A DNA stretch of 64,000 nucleotides, taken from the NCBI GenBank assembly GCA_021299375.1, contig JAJTGR010000055.1, positions 1-64,000 on the forward strand, written 5' to 3'. The position numbers and the translations under genes are program-made. This document shows, one piece after another, positions 1 through 7,104 of this stretch (within the stretch, counting starts at the first letter, position 1; the number at the start of each line of letters is the position of its first letter). The notes beneath the pieces are model-generated. The model had not been told where the DNA came from and did no database searches. It saw nothing but the letters and a program-made list of their open reading frames with translations. The DNA is from Gemmatimonadota bacterium. GTDB lineage: Bacteria; Gemmatimonadota; Gemmatimonadetes; Gemmatimonadales; Gemmatimonadaceae.

Positions 1-77
1 CCTCCGTGGGAGGGGCCCGTGTCGTATCGACCAGGTCGCCGCCTCCCGTGTGGTGTCGGGAGGGGCGGCGGTGTGCG

Positions 78-218
78 TCACATGCTGACGACGGTGCGGC
101 CCTGCTCCCGGATGCTAAGTACGACAAGAATCGCCGTAACAAGAAGCGTTACGCCGAGGGGAAGCAGGCTAATGAGTCGCGCCGAGGCCAGCTGCATCGC
201 GGTCATACGTAGGAGCAT
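78..218 (-). CDS. Small single-pass membrane protein (46 aa), hypothetical
   Basis: An ATG-to-TGA frame of 46 codons with a GGGAG Shine-Dalgarno-like sequence seven bases ahead of the ATG. The product starts MLLRMTAMQ and has one strongly hydrophobic stretch at about residues 15-36 (LISLLPLGVTLLVTAILVV), then a short polar tail with IREQGR, the layout of a single-pass inner-membrane miniprotein. It is transcribed away from the VapBC genes, so the roughly 80 bases between them could hold divergent promoters. No family is recognised. It could be a real small protein or a decayed N-terminus of a larger membrane protein. The ribosome site and clean hydrophobic helix favour a real gene, but length alone makes this uncertain. 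Confidence 0.4.
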   Translation of the reverse strand: MLLRMTAMQLASARLISLLPLGVTLLVTAILVVLSIREQGRTVVSM

Positions 219-268
219 CGGCCGGCTCCCGCCGAAAATCAAGCGCCGGCACGCATTTTGTCGTCTTG

Positions 269-295
269 TTGACTTAAAGAAGCGTCAGCATACTT
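269..295 (+). promoter_or_regulatory. Candidate promoter of the VapBC operon, possibly leaderless
   Basis: TTGACT at 269-274 resembles a -35 box, and ATACTT at 290-295 is a weak -10 match at a 15-base spacing. The vapB ATG follows within six bases and has no Shine-Dalgarno sequence before it, so a leaderless transcript is possible. The spacing is short, so this is tentative. Confidence 0.25.
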
Positions 296-300
296 CTTCC

Positions 301-561
301 ATGGCCATCAACATCAAGAGTGCCGAAGCCGAACGGCTGGTGCGCGAGCTCGCCGAGCTGACCAACGAAAGCATCACCGACGCCATCCACCACGCCGTGC
401 GCGAACGGCTCACGCGGGAGCGTCTGCGGCGCATGGGCGCCGTGGAGCGGTCGTGGGCGCGGATCGAGCGCATTCAGGAGCGCATCCACGCCACCCCGCT
501 GGTGGAGGGGCGCACCATGGAAGAATTGCTCGCCTACGACGAGCGGGGGGTGCCGAGATGA
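301..561 (+). CDS. vapB: VapB-type antitoxin
   Basis: An 86-aa protein beginning MAINIKSAEAERLVRELAEL, the N-terminus of the Rv0623/VapB30-type antitoxin family. In that family a short N-terminal DNA-binding segment and helices are followed by a charged tail that wraps the toxin. The basic, Arg-rich middle and acidic C-terminus (TMEELLAYDERG) fit. The stop overlaps the vapC start in ATGA, the usual antitoxin-first arrangement, so the pair is co-translated. The expected job is to neutralise VapC and autorepress the operon. The same frame is open upstream, but the family N-terminus starts at this ATG, which has no ribosome site. Confidence 0.85.
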   Translation: MAINIKSAEAERLVRELAELTNESITDAIHHAVRERLTRERLRRMGAVERSWARIERIQERIHATPLVEGRTMEELLAYDERGVPR

Positions 562-950
562 TCCTGTCCACATCGGCGCTGGTGGCCCTGTGGCGCAATA
601 CGGCCGACGCGCCGCTGCTGCATGCCGCCATCGTTCGCGACCCGGTGCGGGCCATCTCGGCGGCGTCGGTGGTGGAGGCGGCCATGGTGCTGCTGGCCGA
701 GCGACAGGGCGGGAGCGACCTCGAGCTGGATGCGCTGCTGCGCGAGCTCGAGGTGCTGGTGGTGCCGTTCGCGGAGTCGCAGGCGCACCGGGCACGCGAA
801 GCCGCCCGCACCTACGGGCGCGGGCGGCATGTGGCGGCGCTGACGATGGGCGACTGCTTCGCCTATGCGCTGGCGAGCGAGATGGGGGAGCCGCTGCTCG
901 CGGTCGGCGACCCGTTCACGCACACCGACATCGAACGGGTGGCCTACTGA
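558..950 (+). CDS. vapC: VapC-type PIN-domain toxin with altered active site
   Basis: A 130-aa PIN-domain protein of the VapC30/Rv0624 type; family members are Mg-dependent ribonucleases that cleave structured RNA such as tRNA. Conserved landmarks are the acidic residue in ISAASVVEAA (E40), the GDCFAYALA motif (D99) and the FTHTDI tail (D124). The opening motif should read MIxDTSAL, but here it is MILSTSAL: the first metal-binding Asp at position 4 is Ser (codon tcc). The final motif is GDPF rather than the usual G(N/D)DF. The toxin may therefore be catalytically weak or inactive, or may bind metal differently. Its start overlaps the vapB stop by four bases. Confidence 0.88.
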   Translation: MILSTSALVALWRNTADAPLLHAAIVRDPVRAISAASVVEAAMVLLAERQGGSDLELDALLRELEVLVVPFAESQAHRAREAARTYGRGRHVAALTMGDCFAYALASEMGEPLLAVGDPFTHTDIERVAY

Positions 951-966
951 CGGAGCGGGTCACGAC

Positions 967-2613
967 TCACTTCTTGGTCGTGATGACGATGGCGCCGTGG
1001 GCCCCCTTCGGGCCGTAGAGCTTCTCGGCGGCGGCGCCCTTGATGACCTCGATGCGTTCGATGCGGTCGGGCGGCAGCGTGCGCAAGACGCTTTCATCGG
1101 CGGGCACGCCGTCGAGCATCACGACACCCTCGAACTTCTGCTTCGCCGGCTCCCAGCGCACGCTGTCGCCGCCTCGCAGCAGCACGCGGGTGCTGTCGCC
1201 GGAGCCGTCCTGGCGCAGCATGACCACGTCGCGCATCCTCACCCGGACACCGGTGCTGTCGGTCCGCGCGGCCAGCCCCGCCGCCGTCGTGGCCACCCGC
1301 AGCGCGGTCGCGGTGCTGTCGATGCTCCGGATTTCCATCGAGACCACCGGGGGGCTGCCGGCCGGGGCCGCCGCGCTCTCATTCGTGGCCGTGCGTGTGC
1401 GCAGGCGGATAGCCTGCACCCCCCGCGGTTCCTTCACGATCTCGATCGCGGCCAGGCGCTCGGCAGGGAGCGCCTTGGCGTCGGACTCGCTCACGGCGCG
1501 CCCATCGATGAAGTAGCGCCGCTCGGTCGGTGTACCAATGCGCTCGAGCCGCTGCGTGGCTGCCGCCACGTCCATCCCTTCAAGCTCGGCGCTGGTGGGC
1601 AGTTCGCTGCCGCAAGCGGCCACGGCGGCCGCCGTGGCCACCACAAGAGCGAGGGTGCGACGGGGGCCGCGGAACATGGGCGGGCGAGCGGTCATGGTGT
1701 GCAATCTCCGTTCGAGGTGGGACGCGCGATAGGAAAACGCCGGGGCACTCTGCAGACGGCGGCGGAGCGGGGGAGCAGCAGACAATTCGATGAGCAACTG
1801 GCCATAGCGCCGCGGCGACGCCCCGCGGGCCAGCAGACGCGCGTCGCAGTCGAGTTCGATGGCGAGACGCAGGCGGGCCAGCATGAACCAGCTTGCGGGA
1901 TTCCACGGCATAGCGGCCGCGGCCAGGCAGCCGGCCAGCAGCAGCAGCGGATCGCGCGCCTCTACATGCGCGCGTTCGTGCAGCACCACCAGACGCTGCT
2001 CCTCGTCGCTGCGGGCCAGCAGCCAGCGGGGCACGATGATCTGCGCGGAACGGGCCCCGATGACGAGCGGACCCAGGTCGTCGCTCACCCGCACGGACAC
2101 GTCGTGTACCGTGCGCTGCTCGGCGCTGGCCACGAGGCGGCGATGCCGTCGATAGGTGGCGGCCAGCGCCAATCCCACCACGAGCATCGAGGTGGGCCAG
2201 AGCAGCACCAGGGCGAGTTGCACGGGCATCGGCGCCTGGCGCGCGAGGTCGGCGGTAAGGCGCGACGTGCGGTAGGTCAGCACACCCATTCCGTGGGTGG
2301 CCATCCCCGCGAAACCGGCGGCGCGCTCCCACCCCTCACGCCACGGCGCCGGGGTAGCCACCGGCGCCGCGAGCGTCGTGGCCGTCGCAACCGATGCGGC
2401 CACCGGCAACGAGGACGCTACGCGCCGCCATGGTTGGGTGAACGACAATCCCACAGCGAACAGGAGGGCCACGCTCCAGATCACGCGCACGGGAAACGTG
2501 CCCGACACCAGGCGCTGCACGAGCAGCGCAGCGGCAGCCAACAGCGCCGAGACGAGGGCGGCGGCCGCCATCCACGACGCAACCAGCGGCGCCAGTTCAG
2601 CGAGGCTGGGCAT
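967..2613 (-). CDS. M56 (BlaR1/MecR1-type) membrane metallopeptidase with TonB-plug-like C-terminus
   Basis: A 548-aa protein with several N-terminal hydrophobic segments (about residues 10-60 and 130-155), a cytosolic M56 zinc-protease region carrying HERAH (H212-H216) followed by the downstream glutamate region (ELDCDARLL), and another hydrophobic segment near residues 310-325. The C-terminal, presumably periplasmic, part holds two repeats resembling TonB-receptor plug segments: YFIDGRAV followed by IEIVKEP, and VMLDGVPADE followed by IEVIKG and LYGPKGAHGAIVI. M56 sensors cleave their cognate BlaI repressor when a signal arrives. The gene follows blaI with a TGATG overlap, so the two are co-translated. 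No beta-lactamase lies nearby, so the regulated target is unknown. Confidence 0.9.
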   Translation of the reverse strand: MPSLAELAPLVASWMAAAALVSALLAAAALLVQRLVSGTFPVRVIWSVALLFAVGLSFTQPWRRVASSLPVAASVATATTLAAPVATPAPWREGWERAAGFAGMATHGMGVLTYRTSRLTADLARQAPMPVQLALVLLWPTSMLVVGLALAATYRRHRRLVASAEQRTVHDVSVRVSDDLGPLVIGARSAQIIVPRWLLARSDEEQRLVVLHERAHVEARDPLLLLAGCLAAAAMPWNPASWFMLARLRLAIELDCDARLLARGASPRRYGQLLIELSAAPPLRRRLQSAPAFSYRASHLERRLHTMTARPPMFRGPRRTLALVVATAAAVAACGSELPTSAELEGMDVAAATQRLERIGTPTERRYFIDGRAVSESDAKALPAERLAAIEIVKEPRGVQAIRLRTRTATNESAAAPAGSPPVVSMEIRSIDSTATALRVATTAAGLAARTDSTGVRVRMRDVVMLRQDGSGDSTRVLLRGGDSVRWEPAKQKFEGVVMLDGVPADESVLRTLPPDRIERIEVIKGAAAEKLYGPKGAHGAIVITTKK

Positions 2614-2999
2614 CAGCCGTTGCCTCCATGGTCGTCGCCGAGGCGCTCGGCGAGGAGGGCGCGCATGCGTTCGAGCTCGTCGCGACTCAGATCCCGGTCA
2701 GAAACGAGCTGGGCGAAGAGTCGCTCGGAGGACCCCTGGAAGATGGCGTCCCTGATACGGGAGATCGCGCTCCGGCCGGCCCGGTCGGCGGGCACGGTGG
2801 GGAAGTAGCGATAGGCCCGCCCCTCGGGTTCGTGGCGCACGTAGCCCTTGTCCTCGAGGAGCTGCAGCGCCGACAGCACCGAGGTGTAGGCGAGGTCTTC
2901 GTCGAGCTGTTCGCGCACCTCGGCGACCGTGGCCGACGAGAGGCGCCAGAGCACCGACATGACGGCCAGTTCGCGGGGCGGGAAGTGATAATCGGTCAT
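2613..2999 (-). CDS. blaI: BlaI/MecI/CopY-family transcriptional repressor
   Basis: A 128-aa winged-helix repressor. The N-terminal half contains the typical sequence PPRELAVMSVLW, then LAYTSVLSALQLLEDKGYVRHEPEGRAYRYFP split over the recognition helix and wing. The C-terminal part (LFAQLVSDRDLSRDELERMRALL) is the dimerisation helix region. Family members bind dyads in the promoter of their own operon and are inactivated by cleavage by the paired M56 peptidase, encoded immediately downstream with overlapping codons. A consensus TTGACA -35 box and repeated CAGTAGGA elements lie upstream, so autoregulation is likely. Confidence 0.93.
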   Translation of the reverse strand: MTDYHFPPRELAVMSVLWRLSSATVAEVREQLDEDLAYTSVLSALQLLEDKGYVRHEPEGRAYRYFPTVPADRAGRSAISRIRDAIFQGSSERLFAQLVSDRDLSRDELERMRALLAERLGDDHGGNG

Positions 3000-3010
3000 G
3001 GCGGGCTCAA

Positions 3011-3089
3011 GTACGGAAAGGTCGGTACGGAAACATCAGTAGGATGCAGTGCGGTATGATTTTTGTCAACGGGTTTTTCAGTAGGACGC
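3011..3089 (-). promoter_or_regulatory. blaI promoter with candidate repressor-binding repeats
   Basis: Read on the minus strand, a perfect TTGACA (plus-strand 3064-3069) sits about 70 bases before the blaI ATG. A 12-bp element appears twice in direct orientation with one mismatch (TCAGTAGGAYGC on the plus strand, 3036-3047 and 3078-3089), one copy upstream of the -35 and one over the expected -10/+1 region. A second pair, GTACGGAAA at 3011-3019 and 3025-3033, lies in the leader. Pairs of repeats flanking a promoter are what an autoregulated BlaI operon would show, although the motif is not the canonical BlaI dyad. Confidence 0.45.
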
Positions 3090-3413
3090 GGGCCCGCCTT
3101 GCGACACGGGGGCCGGGAGCCCCTCGGAATCGGTCGTCCAGCGCGACCCATCGCTGGCCGCCACCCCACGCCGGCGCCAGCCATCGGGCAGGGGTACCGG
3201 GAGGGCCAGGAGCGCATCCTGCGGACCGGTGAGCAGCGCAAAGTCGAGCGGGCGCTTGCCGGCGACCGTCGCGCGGCAGCGCCAGCCACCGTTCCAGCCC
3301 CGATGGAAGTCCAACGCCAGCTCCACCGGGCCGAGGCGCTCCTCGAAGGCCAAGCGAATGAGCTCGCGCAGCACCGGTTGGTGCCCCGCGAGCTCGGTCA
3401 CTTCCGCAAACAC
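3078..3413 (-). CDS. Hypothetical protein (111 aa)
   Basis: No family is recognised. The GTG start lies seven bases downstream of the isomerase-like gene on the same strand, suggesting an operon. The product starts MFAEVTELAGHQPVLRELIR and is rich in Arg, Gly and Leu, with no signal peptide or transmembrane segment. The stretch RLGPVELALDFHRGWNGGW followed by RCRATVAGKRPLDFALLTG reads like a small alpha/beta protein. It overlaps no other convincing gene. Its stop codon falls inside one of the repeat elements upstream of blaI. Confidence 0.5.
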   Translation of the reverse strand: MFAEVTELAGHQPVLRELIRLAFEERLGPVELALDFHRGWNGGWRCRATVAGKRPLDFALLTGPQDALLALPVPLPDGWRRRGVAASDGSRWTTDSEGLPAPVSQGGPASY

Positions 3414-3420
3414 GCGCCGG

Positions 3421-4311
3421 TCACACCGTGCAGGTAATCACCGCTTCGCGCAGCGAGGTCATGCCGTCGCGCTTGGGGATGAACTCGTGGGCGAACACGC
3501 CGCCGAACCCGGTGCCCGCGATGTACTCGGCGATGCCGCGATAGTTGAGCTCCTGCGCGCCGTCGATCTCGTTGCGCCCCGGGACACCCGCCGTGTGGAA
3601 GTGCGCGATCCACGGCAGGTTGGCCTTGATGGTGGCAAGGACATCGCCTTCCATGACTTGCATGTGGTAGATGTCGTACAGCAACCGGAAGTTCGGGCTG
3701 TTCACGCCCTTGGCCACCTCGACGGCCCACGCGGTGTGGTCGGCGTGATAGTCCTTGTGGTCGACCTTGCTGTTGAGCATTTCCATGCAGAGCACCACGC
3801 CGTGCTGCGCGGCCACCGGCATGAGTCGCGCCAGCCCGGTGATGCAGTTGGCGATGCCATCGCCATCGGAGAGCCCGGCGCGATTGCCGCTGAACACCAC
3901 GATCTTCTTCACCCCGGCGGCGGCGGCCTTGGGGATGTAGGCCTGCCCATCGGCCACGAGCTTGTCGTGGTGATCGAGGCGGTTGAAGCCCACGGGAATG
4001 CTGCCCCAGCTGTTGCCCATGGTGCACGCGAGGCCGAACTGCGCCGGCACGGCCCACTCCTCGGGGCCCAGCAGGTCCACCCCCACGAGCCCCATGGGTT
4101 TCACGGCCGCGCACAGCTCGGCAATGGGGGTGCGCGCAAAGCACCAGCGTGCCACGGACTGCCGCAGACGGCCGGCATGCGGGGACACCGCTGCGGCGTC
4201 GGCCGCCTGTGGCAGTAGCATGGTGCCACTCGCTCCCGCGACCGTGGCCGCGCCCAACGACTTGACCGCATCGCGGCGGGTCATCCCTTTCGACCGTTCG
4301 TCACGTCGCAT
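3421..4311 (-). CDS. Tat-exported TIM-barrel sugar isomerase/epimerase (hydroxypyruvate isomerase-like)
   Basis: A 296-aa protein with an N-terminal twin-arginine signal (TRRDAVKSLGAATVAGASG), then an AP endonuclease-2/xylose-isomerase-like TIM barrel. Conserved features include a metal-site glutamate in VVLCMEMLNS, the Asp-Tyr-His segment LLYDIYHMQVMEGD, the His in IAHFHTAGVPGRNEID and the late glutamate in FAHEFIP. These match hydroxypyruvate isomerase (Hyi)-like proteins, which interconvert small hydroxy-aldehydes and ketones. Export suggests a periplasmic carbohydrate role. The start could be the ATG at 4284, which begins MTRRDAVK; neither start has a clear ribosome site. Confidence 0.85.
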   Translation of the reverse strand: MRRDERSKGMTRRDAVKSLGAATVAGASGTMLLPQAADAAAVSPHAGRLRQSVARWCFARTPIAELCAAVKPMGLVGVDLLGPEEWAVPAQFGLACTMGNSWGSIPVGFNRLDHHDKLVADGQAYIPKAAAAGVKKIVVFSGNRAGLSDGDGIANCITGLARLMPVAAQHGVVLCMEMLNSKVDHKDYHADHTAWAVEVAKGVNSPNFRLLYDIYHMQVMEGDVLATIKANLPWIAHFHTAGVPGRNEIDGAQELNYRGIAEYIAGTGFGGVFAHEFIPKRDGMTSLREAVITCTV

Positions 4312-4365
4312 CTCGCCCGTCTCGACTTCGGGGTGGTGTACCGTGAGCCCAGCGCGTGCAGCCCA

Positions 4366-5400
4366 CTATTGCAGTTGGATGTACAGCGGCACCGGCCAGA
4401 GCCGCAAGATGGACTCGCGCGACGTGGCCGGCTTGTCGTTCTTGGGCTTGGTGAACTGCTTCCAGCCGGCGAACTGTACGGGCTCCTTCTTGATGTAGCT
4501 GTAGTACGAGTCGCGCTTGAGCCACGGTGCGCCGAACCCGTCCATCTGCATCACGAACTGCACCCGGGGGTCGAGCCGGATGTCCTTGTAGTTCGTGACG
4601 CCCTTCTGCGTGAAGCGGTGCACGACCAGCACCTTGGGCGGCAGGTTGTGCTTCTCCACCAGATTGGCGAGGAACCGAATGGCGTAGTTGATGTCGGCGG
4701 CGTCGTACGAGCCCACCCGTTTGCCGGGAATGCCGCCGCTGCGCTTCATGGCGAACTCGGGGTCGATGCCGAGGTGCACATCGGGGCGCATGAGGAACTT
4801 CTCGATCCACGGCAGCTCCTCCTCGAGGGTGCTCTGCCCGATCTGCAGGTCCACGAAGAGCAGCGCGTTGCGGCTCTTCGCCCAGCCGTACACCTTTTCG
4901 ATGAGGGTGCTGTCCATGCGCGTACGGTACTTGCCGCTGGGGCCCGGATGCGGGTTGGCCACCATGGCGATGAGGTGCAGCGCAGGCTGCACCGGATGCG
5001 CCGGATCGAGCCTGTTCCACTCCGCCACTTCGGCGTCGAGCTTGCGCAGCATCTCGCCGGTCTCGAACTCGCCAAGGATGCCCATGCGCGTGCTGAGCGG
5101 ATTGCCGTAGAAGGCAATGATACGCTTCGCCGGCAGGATGGACCCGGGCAACGGCGCCGGCATCCTTGGGGGCCAGAGCGAGTCGAGGTCGCTGCCGGTG
5201 TTGCGGAAGGCGAGATGCCGATCGCCCGACTGCGACCCCAGGGCGCCCGCAGGGCGCGTGCGCGTCGTATCGGAGGGGCTCGCTTTGGCCGCCGGAGCAC
5301 GCGCGGTGCCCCCGGTTTTCGGTTGGGCGGCCAGCGGAAGGGCAACGGTGGCAGTGAGCAGCGCAGTCGCTGCGGACAGCACGGAAAGACGCATCGGCAT
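4366..5400 (-). CDS. Conserved secreted protein, TIM-barrel-like, function unknown
   Basis: A 344-aa protein with signal peptide MPMRLSVLSAATALLTATVA and Ala cleavage region LPLAAQ. After a low-complexity linker, the mature part contains IIAFYGNPLSTRMGILGEF, VQPALHLIAMVANPHPG, LLFVDLQIGQ, DVHLGIDPEFAM, YDAADINYAI, PPKVLVVHRF and VQFVMQMDGFG. These ordered beta-strand-like motifs with acidic ends suggest a glycoside-hydrolase-like barrel. From memory, similar secreted or lipoprotein sequences occur in actinobacteria, with no assigned reaction. It lies downstream of no clear partner; the SDR gene is transcribed divergently 123 bases away. The frame is open further upstream, but the signal peptide fixes the start. 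Confidence 0.8.
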   Translation of the reverse strand: MPMRLSVLSAATALLTATVALPLAAQPKTGGTARAPAAKASPSDTTRTRPAGALGSQSGDRHLAFRNTGSDLDSLWPPRMPAPLPGSILPAKRIIAFYGNPLSTRMGILGEFETGEMLRKLDAEVAEWNRLDPAHPVQPALHLIAMVANPHPGPSGKYRTRMDSTLIEKVYGWAKSRNALLFVDLQIGQSTLEEELPWIEKFLMRPDVHLGIDPEFAMKRSGGIPGKRVGSYDAADINYAIRFLANLVEKHNLPPKVLVVHRFTQKGVTNYKDIRLDPRVQFVMQMDGFGAPWLKRDSYYSYIKKEPVQFAGWKQFTKPKNDKPATSRESILRLWPVPLYIQLQ

Positions 5401-5523
5401 CGGAGACGAATTGGAAAGGCGCGCGACCGGCGCGCAGAGTACCGGAGTGTAACCAGCGGTCCGAAGCACACCAAGCGAAACGCGGCGCTGGTTGCCGCTC
5501 CCCTGGTACGGTAGGATAGCGGT

Positions 5524-6303
5524 ATGCAGATCTCTTTCGACAACCGCGTGGCCATCGTGACTGGCGGCGCCAACGGTATTGGTCTGGCGACCGCCACACG
5601 ACTCGCCGACAGCGGTGCACAGGTGGCCATCTGGGACCGCGTGCCCGCGGCGGGTGAACGCGCTGCCGCTGCACTTGCCGCGGCTGGTCATGATGTGCTG
5701 TTCGTGGTGACCGACGTTACTGATCGGGCGAGCGTTGATGCCGCCGTGGCGGCGACGCTGGCGCGGTTCGGGGGCATTGATATTCTCATCAACAACGCCG
5801 GAATCACGCGGGACGCCCAGCTGGTGAAGGTAAAGGATGGCGCCGTGGTGGGTGGCATGCGCGAGGCCGACTTCGACGCGGTCGTGGCTGTGAATCTCAA
5901 GGGCGTCTACACCTGCACGCAGGCCGTGGTGCCGCACCTGCTCACGCGCGGCGGCGGCCGCATCGTGAATGCGTCATCGGTGGTGGCACGCAACGGCAAT
6001 TTCGGGCAGACCAATTACGTGGCCACCAAGGCGGGGGTCATTGGCATGACGCAGGTGTGGGCGCGCGAGTTGGGGCGCCGCGGTATTACCGTCAACGCCG
6101 TTGCGCCGGGGTTCATCGCCACCGACATGACGGCCAGCATGCCGGCGACGGTGCTCGACGCCATGAAAGCGCACACGCCGGTGGGACGATTGGGCTCGCC
6201 CGACGATGTCGCCAACGCGTACTGCTTTCTGGTGAGCGACGCGGCGGCCTTCATCAACGGTGCCATTCTGGCCGTGGACGGCGGGCTCGTGATCGGCACC
6301 TGA
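5524..6303 (+). CDS. SDR oxidoreductase, 3-oxoacyl-ACP / acetoacetyl-CoA reductase type (FabG/PhaB-like)
   Basis: A 259-aa short-chain dehydrogenase. The nucleotide-binding TGGANGIG is near residue 14, NNAG near residue 90, the catalytic Ser in VNASSVVARNG, and the YxxxK motif in NYVATKAGVIGMT. The C-terminal segment AVAPGFIATDMT and the ending FINGAILAVDGGLVIGT are typical of FabG/PhaB reductases that use NADPH to reduce 3-oxoacyl thioesters. No fatty-acid or polyhydroxyalkanoate genes adjoin it, so the substrate cannot be fixed. It is transcribed alone, divergent from the secreted-protein gene. Confidence 0.9.
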   Translation: MQISFDNRVAIVTGGANGIGLATATRLADSGAQVAIWDRVPAAGERAAAALAAAGHDVLFVVTDVTDRASVDAAVAATLARFGGIDILINNAGITRDAQLVKVKDGAVVGGMREADFDAVVAVNLKGVYTCTQAVVPHLLTRGGGRIVNASSVVARNGNFGQTNYVATKAGVIGMTQVWARELGRRGITVNAVAPGFIATDMTASMPATVLDAMKAHTPVGRLGSPDDVANAYCFLVSDAAAFINGAILAVDGGLVIGT

Positions 6304-6360
6304 GATCGGGCCGCAGCATGCCGGCCTCCCCCGCACGGGCTGCCGTTGCTTCGTGTGGGT

Positions 6361-7104
6361 TCAGCCCGGGCGCTTGCGGCGGGTGGGTGCTGGTGGTTCG
6401 GTCCTGGGCGCGGGATACTGCATACGCTGCAGTACCGACGCCGCACGGCGGCTGGCGATGCTGCCGCGTGGTGACCACCGCCGCGGGGCGGGCAGGATCG
6501 CCGCCATGCGGGCCGCCTCGTCGCGCGTGAGTGTGGCCGCGCTCTTGCCGAAGTGCACCCGTGCGCCCGCCTCGGCGCCGAACTGGTTCGGCCCCCACTC
6601 GGCGAGGTTGAGGTACAGGTCGAGGATGCGTTCCTTGCTCAGGATGAGCTCCAGCCAGAGCGTGAGGTAGGCCTCGAGCCCCTTCCGTACGAAGGAGCGG
6701 CCGTTCCACAGGAAGATGTTCTTTGCCACCTGCTGGGTGAGTGTGCTGGCCCCACGCAACCGACCGCCGCGCCGGCGCCGTTCGAGCGCGTTCTCGATCT
6801 CCACGAAGTCGATGCCGTGGTGCAGGTAGAACCGGTCGTCCTCCGAGGCCAGCACCGCCCGGCGCAGGTTGGCTGACATCTGCGTGCGGGGCACGGGGTG
6901 ATGCTCGGGCCAGATGGGCCGCTCACCCTTCACGAGCCGATCGGTGACCCGCGCGAGCATCACCGCCGTGACCGGCGGATTGACCAGGGAGAACAGGGCG
7001 ATGAGGGGCACGGGGGCGAGCGCCGCGATGAGCCCCACGACGCCCACACGACGCACCCAGCGGCGCCACCCGGACGTCAGCGTCGGCCAGCGGAGGCGGC
7101 CCAT
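6361..7104 (-). CDS. mtgA: Monofunctional biosynthetic peptidoglycan transglycosylase
   Basis: A 247-aa GT51-family enzyme that polymerises lipid II into glycan strands at the inner membrane. After one transmembrane helix (about residues 20-42) come the GT51 motifs in order: LASEDDRFYLHHGID with the catalytic Glu, GASTLTQQVAKN, then RKGLEAYLTLWLE with the second catalytic region and KERILDLYLNLAEWG. There is no transpeptidase domain, so it is MtgA rather than a bifunctional PBP. The ATG overlaps the stop of the acyltransferase gene in TGATG, so the two envelope genes are co-translated. Confidence 0.94.
   Translation of the reverse strand: MGRLRWPTLTSGWRRWVRRVGVVGLIAALAPVPLIALFSLVNPPVTAVMLARVTDRLVKGERPIWPEHHPVPRTQMSANLRRAVLASEDDRFYLHHGIDFVEIENALERRRRGGRLRGASTLTQQVAKNIFLWNGRSFVRKGLEAYLTLWLELILSKERILDLYLNLAEWGPNQFGAEAGARVHFGKSAATLTRDEAARMAAILPAPRRWSPRGSIASRRAASVLQRMQYPAPRTEPPAPTRRKRPG

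Noticed and set aside
865-2808. Long open frame on the plus strand opposite blaI and the M56 gene
   Set aside because: It is antisense to two clear families and its product is a His/Arg/Gly-rich translation typical of GC-rich shadow frames.
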